From: Chersky-840 sp050011815
Lineage (GTDB): Bacteria; Actinomycetota; Acidimicrobiia; Acidimicrobiales; UBA8190
Length of the DNA stretch: 64,000 nucleotides
Direction: 5' to 3'
NCBI GenBank assembly: GCA_050011815.1
Contig: JBEKIJ010000021.1
Location: forward strand, 1-64,000
Position numbers and translations under genes: made by a program. Below the pieces are notes generated by a model. It searched no databases. It was given only the letters and a program-made list of their open reading frames with translations, and was not told where the DNA came from. Shown one piece after another: positions 54,398 through 61,315 of the stretch. Position 1 is the stretch's first letter, and every line of letters starts with the position of its first letter.

Positions 54398-54489
54398 CGA
54401 GGATCGGAGACGCCGTCCTCCGGGGTGTGCTCGTCGGGAAAGCTGAGCAGAACAAGCGCATGGCGGCTACGGCCGCCTCCGGTGATCCT

Positions 54490-54660
54490 CTAACCGACGA
54501 CCCAGGCGTCGCCCTTTGACCAGGTGTGCCTGCCACCGCACTCCGAACTATCGGTGAGGTTGTACCCCAGCCTGCTCGAGTCGAACGAATCCTTGTCCAT
54601 CGCTATCCCCGTGCTGACTGGATTTTCCGTTTTTGGGCACCTGATCATGACGCTTCCCAT
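54490..54660 (-). CDS. 56-residue protein in a low-GC patch, probably horizontally acquired
   Basis: This short frame runs from ATG 54660 to TAG 54490, with GAGG seven bases before the ATG. It reads MGSVMIRCPKTENPVSTGIA, then a helix (MDKDSFDSSRL), then CGGRHTWSKGDAWVVG. The pattern IRCPxT...STGIxMD..SF...CGxxHxWSKxDAW resembles short Zn-ribbon-like proteins that I recall from Alphaproteobacteria. One of the usual four Cys/His positions appears lost (SSECGG). Codons use A/T third bases far more often than neighbours. Function unknown. Confidence 0.65.
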   Translation of the reverse strand: MGSVMIRCPKTENPVSTGIAMDKDSFDSSRLGYNLTDSSECGGRHTWSKGDAWVVG

Positions 54661-54968
54661 TGGGATACCTCGTTTGGTTAGGAGCCTCAGAAATACTCCA
54701 GCAACCCAAACTGCCCCTTCCTGAAAGGGGATTTCTCATTGGTTCGGGCTTCAAGCCCTGGAGGTAGGTCTCGGAAACCCGCGGGCGTCACCGTCTGGCA
54801 GCGCCCCGCCCCCGGCAACCTATCTTGTCGATTCGTGTGGCACGGCTCGGAGCGCCGCCGGCCCCGAGGCGACCACGACATGCAATTTGTGGTATATGAC
54901 ATGTTCGATATATCAATCATCGGAGCATCGGCCCGCCGGATGGCCCCGGTGATGCCCGGAATGGCATC
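54661..54968. other. Intergenic, partly low-GC; candidate promoter for the hydrolase gene
   Basis: No further coding frame is convincing. The first 100 bases keep the low GC of the 56-residue gene. At 54880-54920 an AT-rich stretch contains TTGTGG (54887-54892), 16 bases, then TATATC (54909-54914), which could drive the hydrolase gene starting at 54969. Confidence 0.4.
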
Positions 54969-55703
54969 GTGTGGACGCAACGACCCCGGGGGCGTTCCGA
55001 GCGCACGCTCACGACGCCTGACGGCGACATGGACCTCTACGACGCCGAGCCGGCGGGGGAGGCCCGGGGGGCGGTGATCGTGGCCCAGGAGGCCTTCGGG
55101 GTGAACCCCCACATCGAGGACGTCACCAGACGTTTCGCCGCGGTGGGCTACCGAGCGGTGGCTCCCAGCCTCTTCCACCGCACCGGCGCTCCGGTCATCG
55201 AATACGGCGACTTCGAGAAGATCATGCCCCAGTTCGCGGGGCTCTCCGAGGCGGGGGTGTTGAACGACATCGACGCCGCCATCGCCTACCTCGACCAGCA
55301 GGGCTTCTCGATGCCCCGCATCGGGGTGGTCGGCTTCTGCATGGGTGGCACGATGGCCTTCTTGGCCTCGGTGCGTCGACCCTTGGGCGCGGGCGTGACC
55401 TTCTATGGCGGGGGGGTGACAGAAGGACGCTTCGGGGTGCCGTCCATGGTGGAGCTGGCGACCGAGCTCAAGGCTCCCTGGCTGGGCCTGTACGGCGAGG
55501 AGGACCAGGGGATCCCCGTCGACCAGGTCGAGGCCCTGCGGGAGGCGGTGGGGGGCGCCACGGTGGACACCGAGATCGTGCTGTATCCGGGCGCCGGGCA
55601 TGGCTTTCACTGCGACATGCGCCCCGATTACCACGAGGCCTCTGCCACCGACGCCTGGAAGCGCACCCTGGGCTGGTTCGAGAAGTATCTGCCGGCGAGC
55701 TGA
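54969..55703 (+). CDS. Dienelactone hydrolase family protein
   Basis: The 244-residue alpha/beta hydrolase carries IVAQEAFGVNPHIEDVTRRFA (Glu of the family), the nucleophile Cys in VVGFCMGGTMAF, the Asp in YGEEDQGIPVDQV and the His in PGAGHGFHCD. Such enzymes open lactones of chloroaromatic or related breakdown pathways. GTG 54969 keeps the first beta strand (RTLTTPDGDMDLYDA). Single gene; a long hairpin lies 60 bases after its stop. Confidence 0.88.
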   Translation: MWTQRPRGRSERTLTTPDGDMDLYDAEPAGEARGAVIVAQEAFGVNPHIEDVTRRFAAVGYRAVAPSLFHRTGAPVIEYGDFEKIMPQFAGLSEAGVLNDIDAAIAYLDQQGFSMPRIGVVGFCMGGTMAFLASVRRPLGAGVTFYGGGVTEGRFGVPSMVELATELKAPWLGLYGEEDQGIPVDQVEALREAVGGATVDTEIVLYPGAGHGFHCDMRPDYHEASATDAWKRTLGWFEKYLPAS

Positions 55704-56201
55704 GACCTGCAGACGCCAGCCGGCGTCGGACAGATAGCGCCGGCAAGGGGAAGATCCGAGGGATCGGCGGAGCGCGGACCCCGCTGTGAGGACCAAGACC
55801 TGCGCTCCGCCGACACCCTTCTTGAAAGGTCGCCAGCGAGGTCGTGGGTGGGGCCCAAGGACCACCGTACGCCGATGCCGACAAGGTGTCTACGGTCGGT
55901 CTCGAATGGGCGCGTGGACTGGTGGAACCCGCGTGGTTCGGACCGTCGGGAACGCCGCGACGGCCACCGCGCCTGATCGAGGCGCGGGAAAGGGGCGAGT
56001 CCGACGGGGTCGGGCCCGAGGGCCGGGGGTCTTCCCGAGACGCCCGAGAGGGGCTCGTCCCGGGCGGTCTCTCCGGCGTTTGGGAACGTGGAATGCCGCC
56101 GATAATGTATCTTATGTAAAGTTAGTGCAGAGACGATTGGGGTGCCTGGGGCAGGCTGGCGGGCGGGTCGCACGGGGCCCCTCCCCCCGGGCCGAAATGG
56201 G
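55704..56201. other. 498-base gap with a strong hairpin and an AT-rich patch
   Basis: No believable protein gene. It contains the 12-bp hairpin at 55764-55813 and, at 56101-56124, an isolated AT-rich stretch (GATAATGTATCTTATGTAAA) in otherwise GC-rich sequence. The rest looks like ordinary high-GC intergenic DNA. Confidence 0.5.
55764..55813 (+). terminator. Long-armed hairpin downstream of the dienelactone hydrolase gene
   Basis: TCGGCGGAGCGC (55764-55775) pairs perfectly with GCGCTCCGCCGA (55802-55813) across a 26-base loop. It begins 60 bases after the stop at 55703. No U-run follows, so it may be a processing or attenuation structure and not an intrinsic terminator. Confidence 0.4.
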
Positions 56202-56834
56202 TCAGGACCTGGGCGTAAAGCCCAACCGGGGGCCGGGCAAGGGGTAGATACGGGCCGAGGGGCTGCAGATCTCGTCGATGAGCCCGTACTCGAGGGCTTG
56301 CGTGGCGTCGAGGAAACGGCCCGCGGCGAGGTCCCGCTCGAGGGCCTCGGGTGACGAGCCCAGCGTGGCCGCCAGGCGTTCGGTGAACTGCCGGAGGTGG
56401 GCCCGGTTGTGGGCCGCCCAGGCTTCGAGGTCCCGGGCCGGGCCCGACAGCTCGAAGACCGGTTCACAGAGCCGGAAACGGGCATGGGGGGTGGCCCGGC
56501 GGTGATGGGCCACCACCAGGGGCCCGAGGGCGGGACCGGCCGCCTGGCCGATGCAGGTGGCGGTCAGCTCGACGCCCAGGAGGTCGATGACGTCGATGAG
56601 GCACATGGCCGCCTCGAGGGTCCCCCCGGGGCTGTCGATGTGGAGCTGGATGGGATCGTCGCCGGTGGCGTCGAGGGTCATGAGCTCGGCCGAGAGGTGG
56701 CTGGCGAGGGCGCTGTCGAGGTACCCCCACAAGAAGACCACCCGTTGGTCGAAGAGGCGGTCCCGAGCCGAGAGGCGCCCGGGGTACTCGGGTCGTGGGG
56801 CCCCGGGCTGGGGGGCGGCGGGAGGGGTAGTCAT
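56202..56834 (-). CDS. ClpP paralogue lacking the whole catalytic triad
   Basis: The 210-residue protein keeps the ClpP fold marks: FLWGYLDSALASHLSAEL, IQLHIDSPGGTLEAAMCLID, TCIGQAAG and FLDATQALEYGLID. Aligned to the intact ClpP at 57223 and to E. coli ClpP, the nucleophile Ser is Gly100, the His is Cys123 and the Asp is Gly172, with the spacing 100/123/172 close to the canonical 97/122/171. It is therefore predicted to be proteolytically inactive, like ClpR subunits, and may assemble with active ClpP to alter its pore or docking. ATG 56834 overlaps the XRE stop by four bases, so the two are co-translated. Confidence 0.88.
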   Translation of the reverse strand: MTTPPAAPQPGAPRPEYPGRLSARDRLFDQRVVFLWGYLDSALASHLSAELMTLDATGDDPIQLHIDSPGGTLEAAMCLIDVIDLLGVELTATCIGQAAGPALGPLVVAHHRRATPHARFRLCEPVFELSGPARDLEAWAAHNRAHLRQFTERLAATLGSSPEALERDLAAGRFLDATQALEYGLIDEICSPSARIYPLPGPRLGFTPRS

Positions 56835-57094
56835 CGGCCGCGCTCCCCCAGCCGCCAGTCCAGCTCCATGCCGACCGCCGCCGCGTAGCGCTCCAAGGTG
56901 GACAAGCGGATGTCGGCCTCCCCCGCCTCGAGGCGGGCCACCGCGGACTGCGACGTCCCCATGCGCTGCGCGACCTCGGTCTGCGACAGCCCCACGAGCA
57001 GCCGCCTGCTCACGAGCTCGGCGCTCAGGTCCTTGCGTCGTCGTGCCATCTCCCGGAACCCGGGGAACACCGTTTCGTGTCGGCGGGCGGTCAC
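56831..57094 (-). CDS. XRE-family repressor of the clp module
   Basis: The 87-residue protein consists mainly of one helix-turn-helix: RRLLVGLSQTEVAQRMGTSQ then SAVARLEAGEADIRLSTLERYAAAVGMEL. GAGGAG lies four bases before the GTG at 57094. It is directly upstream of, and overlaps, the inactive clpP gene, and faces the intact clpP gene across a perfect inverted repeat. By analogy with PopR and ClgR, XRE-type regulators of actinobacterial clpP genes, it probably binds that repeat and controls both directions. Confidence 0.85.
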   Translation of the reverse strand: MTARRHETVFPGFREMARRRKDLSAELVSRRLLVGLSQTEVAQRMGTSQSAVARLEAGEADIRLSTLERYAAAVGMELDWRLGERGR

Positions 57095-57119
57095 CGGTCT
57101 CCTCGATCGGGCGGTGTGA

Positions 57120-57148
57120 TCGACACCCCAATATACCTCCAATAGGAT
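57120..57148 (+). promoter_or_regulatory. Candidate promoter of clpP
   Basis: TCGACA (57120-57125), 17 bases, TAGGAT (57143-57148). The -10 overlaps the left arm of the inverted repeat at 57145-57168. Confidence 0.45.
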
Positions 57149-57158
57149 ATCTCAGCAA
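57130..57158 (-). promoter_or_regulatory. Candidate promoter of the XRE / inactive clpP operon
   Basis: On the minus strand TTGCTG (57158-57153), 17 bases, TATATT (57135-57130). The -35 lies at the centre of the inverted repeat, so one bound regulator would cover this promoter and the opposing one. Confidence 0.5.
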
Positions 57159-57168
57159 TGAGATATCC
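57145..57168. promoter_or_regulatory. 24-bp operator-like inverted repeat
   Basis: GGATATCTCA (57145-57154) and TGAGATATCC (57159-57168) are perfect 10-bp inverted arms around GCAA. Low GC in a 70% GC genome, a position between divergent genes and overlap with both promoters make it the likely binding site of the adjacent XRE protein. Confidence 0.75.
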
Positions 57169-57222
57169 CGTCGCCGAGCCGACCTTCGGTCCCGGGGCGG
57201 CTCCAAGAGGAGGAGGAAGGTC

Positions 57223-57855
57223 GTGTCCCTTCAGCAGTCGGTGATCCCCACCGTGCTCGAGCAATCGGCCCGGGGCGAGCGCGCCTTCGACATCTATTCG
57301 CTGCTCCTGCGCGAGCGCATCGTCTTCCTCGGCCAAGAGGTGGACGACCAGATCGCCAATCTGATCATCGCCGAGCTCTTGTACCTCGAGGCCGAGGACC
57401 CCGAACGCGACATCTCGTTGTACATCAACTCCCCCGGCGGCCTCGCCTATGCCGGCATGGCCATCTACGACGTGATTCAGCACATTCGTCCCGACGTGTC
57501 CACGGTGTGCGTGGGCATGGGGATGTCGGCTGCCGCCATGGTCCTGTGCGGCGGGGCATCGGGGAAACGCCTCGCCCTTCCGAGCGCCAAGATCATGATC
57601 CATCAAGGCTCGGCCGGTACGCGTGGCGCGCCGCGCGACATGGAGATCCAGTTGCGTGAAGTGCTGGCGATCACCAGGCGTCTGGCCGAGGTCATCGCCC
57701 ATCACACCGGGCGGCCGGTGGAACAGGTCGAGAAGGACCTCGACCGCGATTACTTCATGAACGCGCAAGAGGCCATGGAGTACGGCCTCATCGACGACAT
57801 CATCGTGCCCCGACGCGGCCTGGCCTTCCCTCCCCCGGTGGCGGTGGCCGGGTAG
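57223..57855 (+). CDS. clpP: ATP-dependent Clp protease proteolytic subunit
   Basis: The 210-residue subunit has an intact triad: Ser102 (GMGMSAAAM), His127 (KIMIHQG) and Asp176 (LDRDYF), spaced as in E. coli ClpP. Other motifs (FLGQEVDDQIANLIIAELLYLE, YINSPGGLAYAGMAIYD, EYGLIDDII) are standard. GTG 57223 follows AGGAGGAAGG. It is divergent from the XRE / inactive clpP pair and is not followed by clpX, so it is likely an accessory ClpP and not the housekeeping clpP1P2. Confidence 0.95.
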   Translation: MSLQQSVIPTVLEQSARGERAFDIYSLLLRERIVFLGQEVDDQIANLIIAELLYLEAEDPERDISLYINSPGGLAYAGMAIYDVIQHIRPDVSTVCVGMGMSAAAMVLCGGASGKRLALPSAKIMIHQGSAGTRGAPRDMEIQLREVLAITRRLAEVIAHHTGRPVEQVEKDLDRDYFMNAQEAMEYGLIDDIIVPRRGLAFPPPVAVAG

Positions 57856-57872
57856 AGGCGCGCCGCCGGCGG

Positions 57873-58622
57873 TTACTTGGCCGGGAGGCTGGAGAACGCC
57901 ACCGCCCCGGCCGGCACCGTCAGGTGCAGGGCCTTGCCCCAATTGGTGAAGGTTCCCGAGTCCTTCACCGTTTGGGTCCCCTCCTTCGCCGTCCCGCTGA
58001 ATTTGAGCGGCACCGTGGGCTGCGACGCGGCGACATAGAGGGTGGTGGCACCGGTGACGCCCGATTGCGGCGTGCCCGGGAGCCCGCCCTTGACGCCGAT
58101 GGCGGTGCGACCGGCGACGGTCGTCGGGTCGGTCAGCGTCAGCTTGCCGGTCGGGTTGAGCTGCGCCAGGGTCCCGGCCAAGGTGACCGCGGAGACGATC
58201 GACTTGAAGAGGCTGTCGGTGCTGTGGACGGCGATCCACTTGTTGGCGTAGCTCGTCGCCACCGTGGCGGCCAGACCCATGGCCGAGGTCAGTCCGCCCG
58301 AGTCGCCGCGCACGTAGGCGATGCCCCCGACGTAGATGACCTGGATGTGTTGGGTTCCCTGGGCGACGGTCTGCTGGCCCTCGGTCTCCGACGCGTCACC
58401 GCTGATGATCTGAGACGACGTGCCTTCGACGGCGCTCAGCACGTAGTGCGCGGAGCCCGTCTTCTTGGCCGACGTGGTGGCGGCGGTCAGGATCTGCGCG
58501 GCGGTTTTCCCCGACAGCGCACCGATGCTGGCCGTTGGAGCGGCCGCTGATCCCGATGAGCTGCAGGACGCGGCGATGAGGGCCACGAGGGCGACGAGCA
58601 TCACGGGCACGGTTCTGCGCAT
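57873..58622 (-). CDS. Secreted lipoprotein, LppX/LprG-like fold
   Basis: The 249-residue protein begins MRRTVPVMLVALVALIAASC, a signal peptide with lipobox (IAASC). The mature part has repeated beta strands (GSAHYVLSAVEGTSSQIISG, IQVIYVGGIAYVRGD, TGKLTLTDPTTVAGRTAIGV) that suggest the half-barrel of LppX/LprAFG proteins, which carry lipids across the envelope; the match is structural by eye only. An ATG at 58640 would add six residues. Convergent with clpP. Confidence 0.75.
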   Translation of the reverse strand: MRRTVPVMLVALVALIAASCSSSGSAAAPTASIGALSGKTAAQILTAATTSAKKTGSAHYVLSAVEGTSSQIISGDASETEGQQTVAQGTQHIQVIYVGGIAYVRGDSGGLTSAMGLAATVATSYANKWIAVHSTDSLFKSIVSAVTLAGTLAQLNPTGKLTLTDPTTVAGRTAIGVKGGLPGTPQSGVTGATTLYVAASQPTVPLKFSGTAKEGTQTVKDSGTFTNWGKALHLTVPAGAVAFSSLPAK

Positions 58623-58766
58623 CGAATAACGGTAGTGCATGCCGTGCAGGCCCCCGACGGGGTCCCCCACCCCGTCGTGTCGCTCAGACTGTGGCAGGGC
58701 CTGTGTGTGCACTGTGCAAACCTGCGGAGATCTCGGGACCCCTTCGACCCGCGAGGAGCGTCACGG

Positions 58767-59120
58767 TCAGGCTCCGCTGCTCAGGCTGTTCCCAGGCTGC
58801 GGTTCGAAATCGATCAGAAGATCGGTGCCGAGCGCCCTGGCGATGCGGTCGAGGGTCATCACCGTCGGCGAGACCTGTCCCCTCTCCAGACGGGCGATCG
58901 ACGGCTGGCTCGTCCCGGCGCGCTCGGCGAGCTCGGTCTGGCTGATCCCCGCCCGCCGTCGCGCCGCACGCACCGCGCTGCCCACCATGATCGAGGTGCG
59001 GGTGCGCTCGTAGCGGGCCAAGGCTTCGGGTCCCCGGCGGGGAGCCGGTCGACGTGGCGACCCCGAGCCGCGGGGACCCCCCGACTTCGATGATCGTGTC
59101 CCCGACGCCGCTCCAGCCAT
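58767..59120 (-). CDS. XRE-family DNA-binding protein
   Basis: The 117-residue protein has a basic Ser/Gly/Arg-rich N-terminus of about 40 residues, then a helix-turn-helix: RRRAGISQTELAERAGTSQP, SIARLERGQVSPTVMTLDRI. The HTH is similar to that of the XRE protein at 56831 (SQTEVAQRMGTSQSAVARLE), so the two are probably paralogues. ATG 59120 is preceded by TATAGT and low-GC sequence. It is divergent from a small Cys-rich protein gene. Confidence 0.8.
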   Translation of the reverse strand: MAGAASGTRSSKSGGPRGSGSPRRPAPRRGPEALARYERTRTSIMVGSAVRAARRRAGISQTELAERAGTSQPSIARLERGQVSPTVMTLDRIARALGTDLLIDFEPQPGNSLSSGA

Positions 59121-59202
59121 ATCAAAGATGAACTATACCATGTGGGATATAGGTGGGGTTGACGCACCCGGATCCGAATGATCCAGATATAGGGTCGTCC
59201 GC

Positions 59203-59463
59203 ATGGCGACCGACCCCACCCGGGCCACCGTTCCTGAAATGAGGGCGGCGGTCGAGGGCACCCTGATCCACCGGAAATGCCCCTTCTGTGAGAGTGAGCA
59301 CTGGAAGCCCCCCGTCGATGACCGCGCCTTCGTGGTGTCGGAGGCGACGGTGGTCAACGGGAGAATTGCAGACGCTCGCGTCGAGGGAGCCGCGGTGAGT
59401 TGGGTCTGCGGAGGTTGCGGTTTCCTCAGGGTGCACGTCGTGACGGTCCCGAGGTCCTCCTAG
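59203..59463 (+). CDS. Small zinc-ribbon protein
   Basis: The 86-residue protein has two CXXC knuckles, HRKCPFCESEHWK and SWVCGGCGFLRVH, separated by about 45 residues, a classic zinc ribbon. Function unknown; it is divergent from the second XRE gene, across 82 bases of low-GC DNA that include TATAGG just before the ATG at 59203. Confidence 0.7.
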   Translation: MATDPTRATVPEMRAAVEGTLIHRKCPFCESEHWKPPVDDRAFVVSEATVVNGRIADARVEGAAVSWVCGGCGFLRVHVVTVPRSS

Positions 59464-59520
59464 CACCGCGGCGCGTCCTGCAGACCCTCGGTCCAGACCC
59501 CGCCCGGCCCGACCGGTGAA

Positions 59521-59712
59521 CTACCGGCTCTGTGTCGAGTGTTGCGGGCAGAAATCCTGGCCACCGGAGTCGACCAGCCAGCCTGCGGTCTCGGCTCGCG
59601 CCCGGATGGCTTCGGTCGGCACCTGGTGAAAGTCGCTGCCGGAATCGAGAACCGTCAGAGCGTTCTCGCATCCATCCCGGTCACAGCGGACCGAATCCTC
59701 TGTGACAGTCAT
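59521..59712 (-). CDS. Small Cys-rich protein
   Basis: The 63-residue protein from ATG 59712 (MTVTEDSVRCDRDGCENALT) has CX4C near the N-terminus and QDFCPQHS at the C-terminus, a likely zinc site of three Cys and one His. AIRARAETAGWLVDSGG between them resembles many short actinobacterial proteins that read CDxxGC...AGW...DxCPxH. Function unknown. Convergent with the zinc-ribbon gene. Confidence 0.65.
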   Translation of the reverse strand: MTVTEDSVRCDRDGCENALTVLDSGSDFHQVPTEAIRARAETAGWLVDSGGQDFCPQHSTQSR

Positions 59713-60120
59713 GACGCCCACGGTACTCAACGGTGCGCCGGGAAGGCCCGGAAAAGATCCGGGACGATCCCCCGCCGGATCGGAACGCCGGCCCGACCCG
59801 ATCGGCTCAGACGGGGGCGTCGGGGGGATCCCGGCCGATGGCCGAGGGATGGTGCGTCCCTTTGTGGGTCACCGGGGCCGACGTCGGGCGACCGGGAGAA
59901 GAGGCGCAACGCGTCTCTCGTCACCGGGTGAGGGGTACTCCTGCGGCGACGGCGAGAGCCCGATGGGTCGCTGTCCAACGGGGCGTGGGGCGGACGACCC
60001 CCGGGAGGGCATGTCGCAGGCCCGGGGGCCGTCCTGGGGTCACGGTACCGACCGCGCCGGCGGGCGGCCACTCGCTTCTCTCCCGACGGTCCGAGACGGG
60101 CCCTCGTACAATGCGACCGC
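59713..60120. other. 408-base gap
   Basis: No credible protein gene on either strand. Short inverted repeats are common, as expected at this GC content; none is convincing as a riboswitch or known RNA. The right end holds the -10 of the monooxygenase gene. Confidence 0.5.
60107..60112 (+). promoter_or_regulatory. -10 element of the LLM monooxygenase gene
   Basis: TACAAT is followed by eight bases and ATG 60121, with no Shine-Dalgarno sequence between them. The message is likely leaderless. The -35 region (CGACGG near 60084-60089) is weak. Confidence 0.5.
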
Positions 60121-61311
60121 ATGAACTGGCCCCTGCAATTCGGCATCTTCCTCGCCCCGTTCCACCCCGTGGGCCAGAATCCCACGCTCGCCTTCGAACG
60201 CGACCTCGAGCTCGTCGTCCGCCTCGACCAGTTGGGCTTCGACGAGGCGTGGTTCGGTGAGCACCACTCGGCGGGCTACGAGATCATCGCCTCGCCCGAG
60301 GTCTTCATCGGCGTGGCGTCCCAGCGAACCCGACACATCCGGCTGGGGACGGGGGTGAGCTCACTGCCCTACCATCACCCCTTCATCCTGGCCGACCGCA
60401 TGGTGTTGCTCGACCACCTGACCCGGGGCAGGGTGATGTTCGGCGTCGGGCCCGGTGCGCTCCCCTCGGACGCCTTCATGATGGGCATCGACCCCATGAA
60501 CCAGCGCGACATGATGGAGGAGTCGCTCGAAGCCATCCTCGCCCTCCTCGACTACGGCGAACCCGTGACACGCGAGGCGTCGTGGTTCACGTTGCGCAAC
60601 GCCCGATTGCAACTGCGGCCCTTCACCCACCCCCGTTTCGAGGTGGCGGTGGCCGCGCAGATCTCCCCCGCCGGTCCTCGCGCCGCGGGACGGTTCGGGT
60701 TGTCGTTGCTGTCCATCGGTGCCACTTCGGCCGGCGGGTTCGACGTGCTCGGCTCGCACTGGCAGGTCATGGAGGAGCGGGCCGCCGAATTCGGCACCGA
60801 GGTCGATCGGCGCAAGTGGCGCCTGGTCGGGCCCATGCACATCGCCGCCACCGAGGAGCAGGCGCGTGCCGAGGTGAAGTTCGGCCTCGCCCAGTGGGTC
60901 GACTACTTCGAGCGGGTGGCCGCCCTGCCCCTGGCGCCGGGCACGCTCGACCCCGACAAGATGGTGGATGCCCTCATGGAGACGGGCTTCGCCGTGGTCG
61001 GGACGCCGGAGATGGCCATCGCCCAGATCGAACGGCTCGTGACCCAGTCCGGCGGCTTCGGGACGTACCTGCTGATGGCGCACGAGTGGGCCGACCGGGA
61101 GGCGACGTTGCGGTCCTACGAGCTGTTCGCCCGCGAGGTCGTCCCCCACTTCAAGGGCACCTTGTCTTCGCTCCAGGACTCGCGGGACTGGGCTGCGGAG
61201 AATCGACCCGAGTTCATCGGGGCCGTGGGTGGGGCCATCATGCAGGCCATCACGGACCATCACGCCGAGCGCGAAGCCAAGCAAGGCCAGGTGAAGACGA
61301 CCGAGTCGTGA
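60121..61311 (+). CDS. Luciferase-like (LLM) monooxygenase, limonene-monooxygenase type
   Basis: The 396-residue TIM-barrel enzyme uses reduced FMN or F420. QFGIFLAPFHPVGQNPTLAF, ERDLELVVRLDQLGFDEAWF and GEHHSAGYEIIASPEVFI are the N-terminal signature of limonene 1,2-monooxygenase-like LLM proteins. GTGVSSLPYHHPFILADRM and RVMFGVGPGALPSDAFMMG follow. The substrate is not certain. It probably has a leaderless message; it converges with gcvPB, whose stop is five bases away. Confidence 0.87.
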   Translation: MNWPLQFGIFLAPFHPVGQNPTLAFERDLELVVRLDQLGFDEAWFGEHHSAGYEIIASPEVFIGVASQRTRHIRLGTGVSSLPYHHPFILADRMVLLDHLTRGRVMFGVGPGALPSDAFMMGIDPMNQRDMMEESLEAILALLDYGEPVTREASWFTLRNARLQLRPFTHPRFEVAVAAQISPAGPRAAGRFGLSLLSIGATSAGGFDVLGSHWQVMEERAAEFGTEVDRRKWRLVGPMHIAATEEQARAEVKFGLAQWVDYFERVAALPLAPGTLDPDKMVDALMETGFAVVGTPEMAIAQIERLVTQSGGFGTYLLMAHEWADREATLRSYELFAREVVPHFKGTLSSLQDSRDWAAENRPEFIGAVGGAIMQAITDHHAEREAKQGQVKTTES

Positions 61312-61315
61312 CTCC

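Noticed and set aside
54524..54724. A 66-codon plus-strand frame in the low-GC patch
   Set aside because: It is antisense to the better supported 56-residue minus-strand gene and lacks a ribosome site and family pattern.
55844..56119. Protein genes on either strand of the 55704-56201 gap
   Set aside because: Open frames exist but are Arg/Pro/Gly-rich, without plausible starts or motifs, and continue as shadows into neighbouring genes.
59713..60120. Riboswitch (cobalamin or c-di-AMP) or RNase P RNA in the gap before the monooxygenase
   Set aside because: None of the conserved boxes of those RNAs could be found; hairpins are short and of the kind expected by chance at this GC content.
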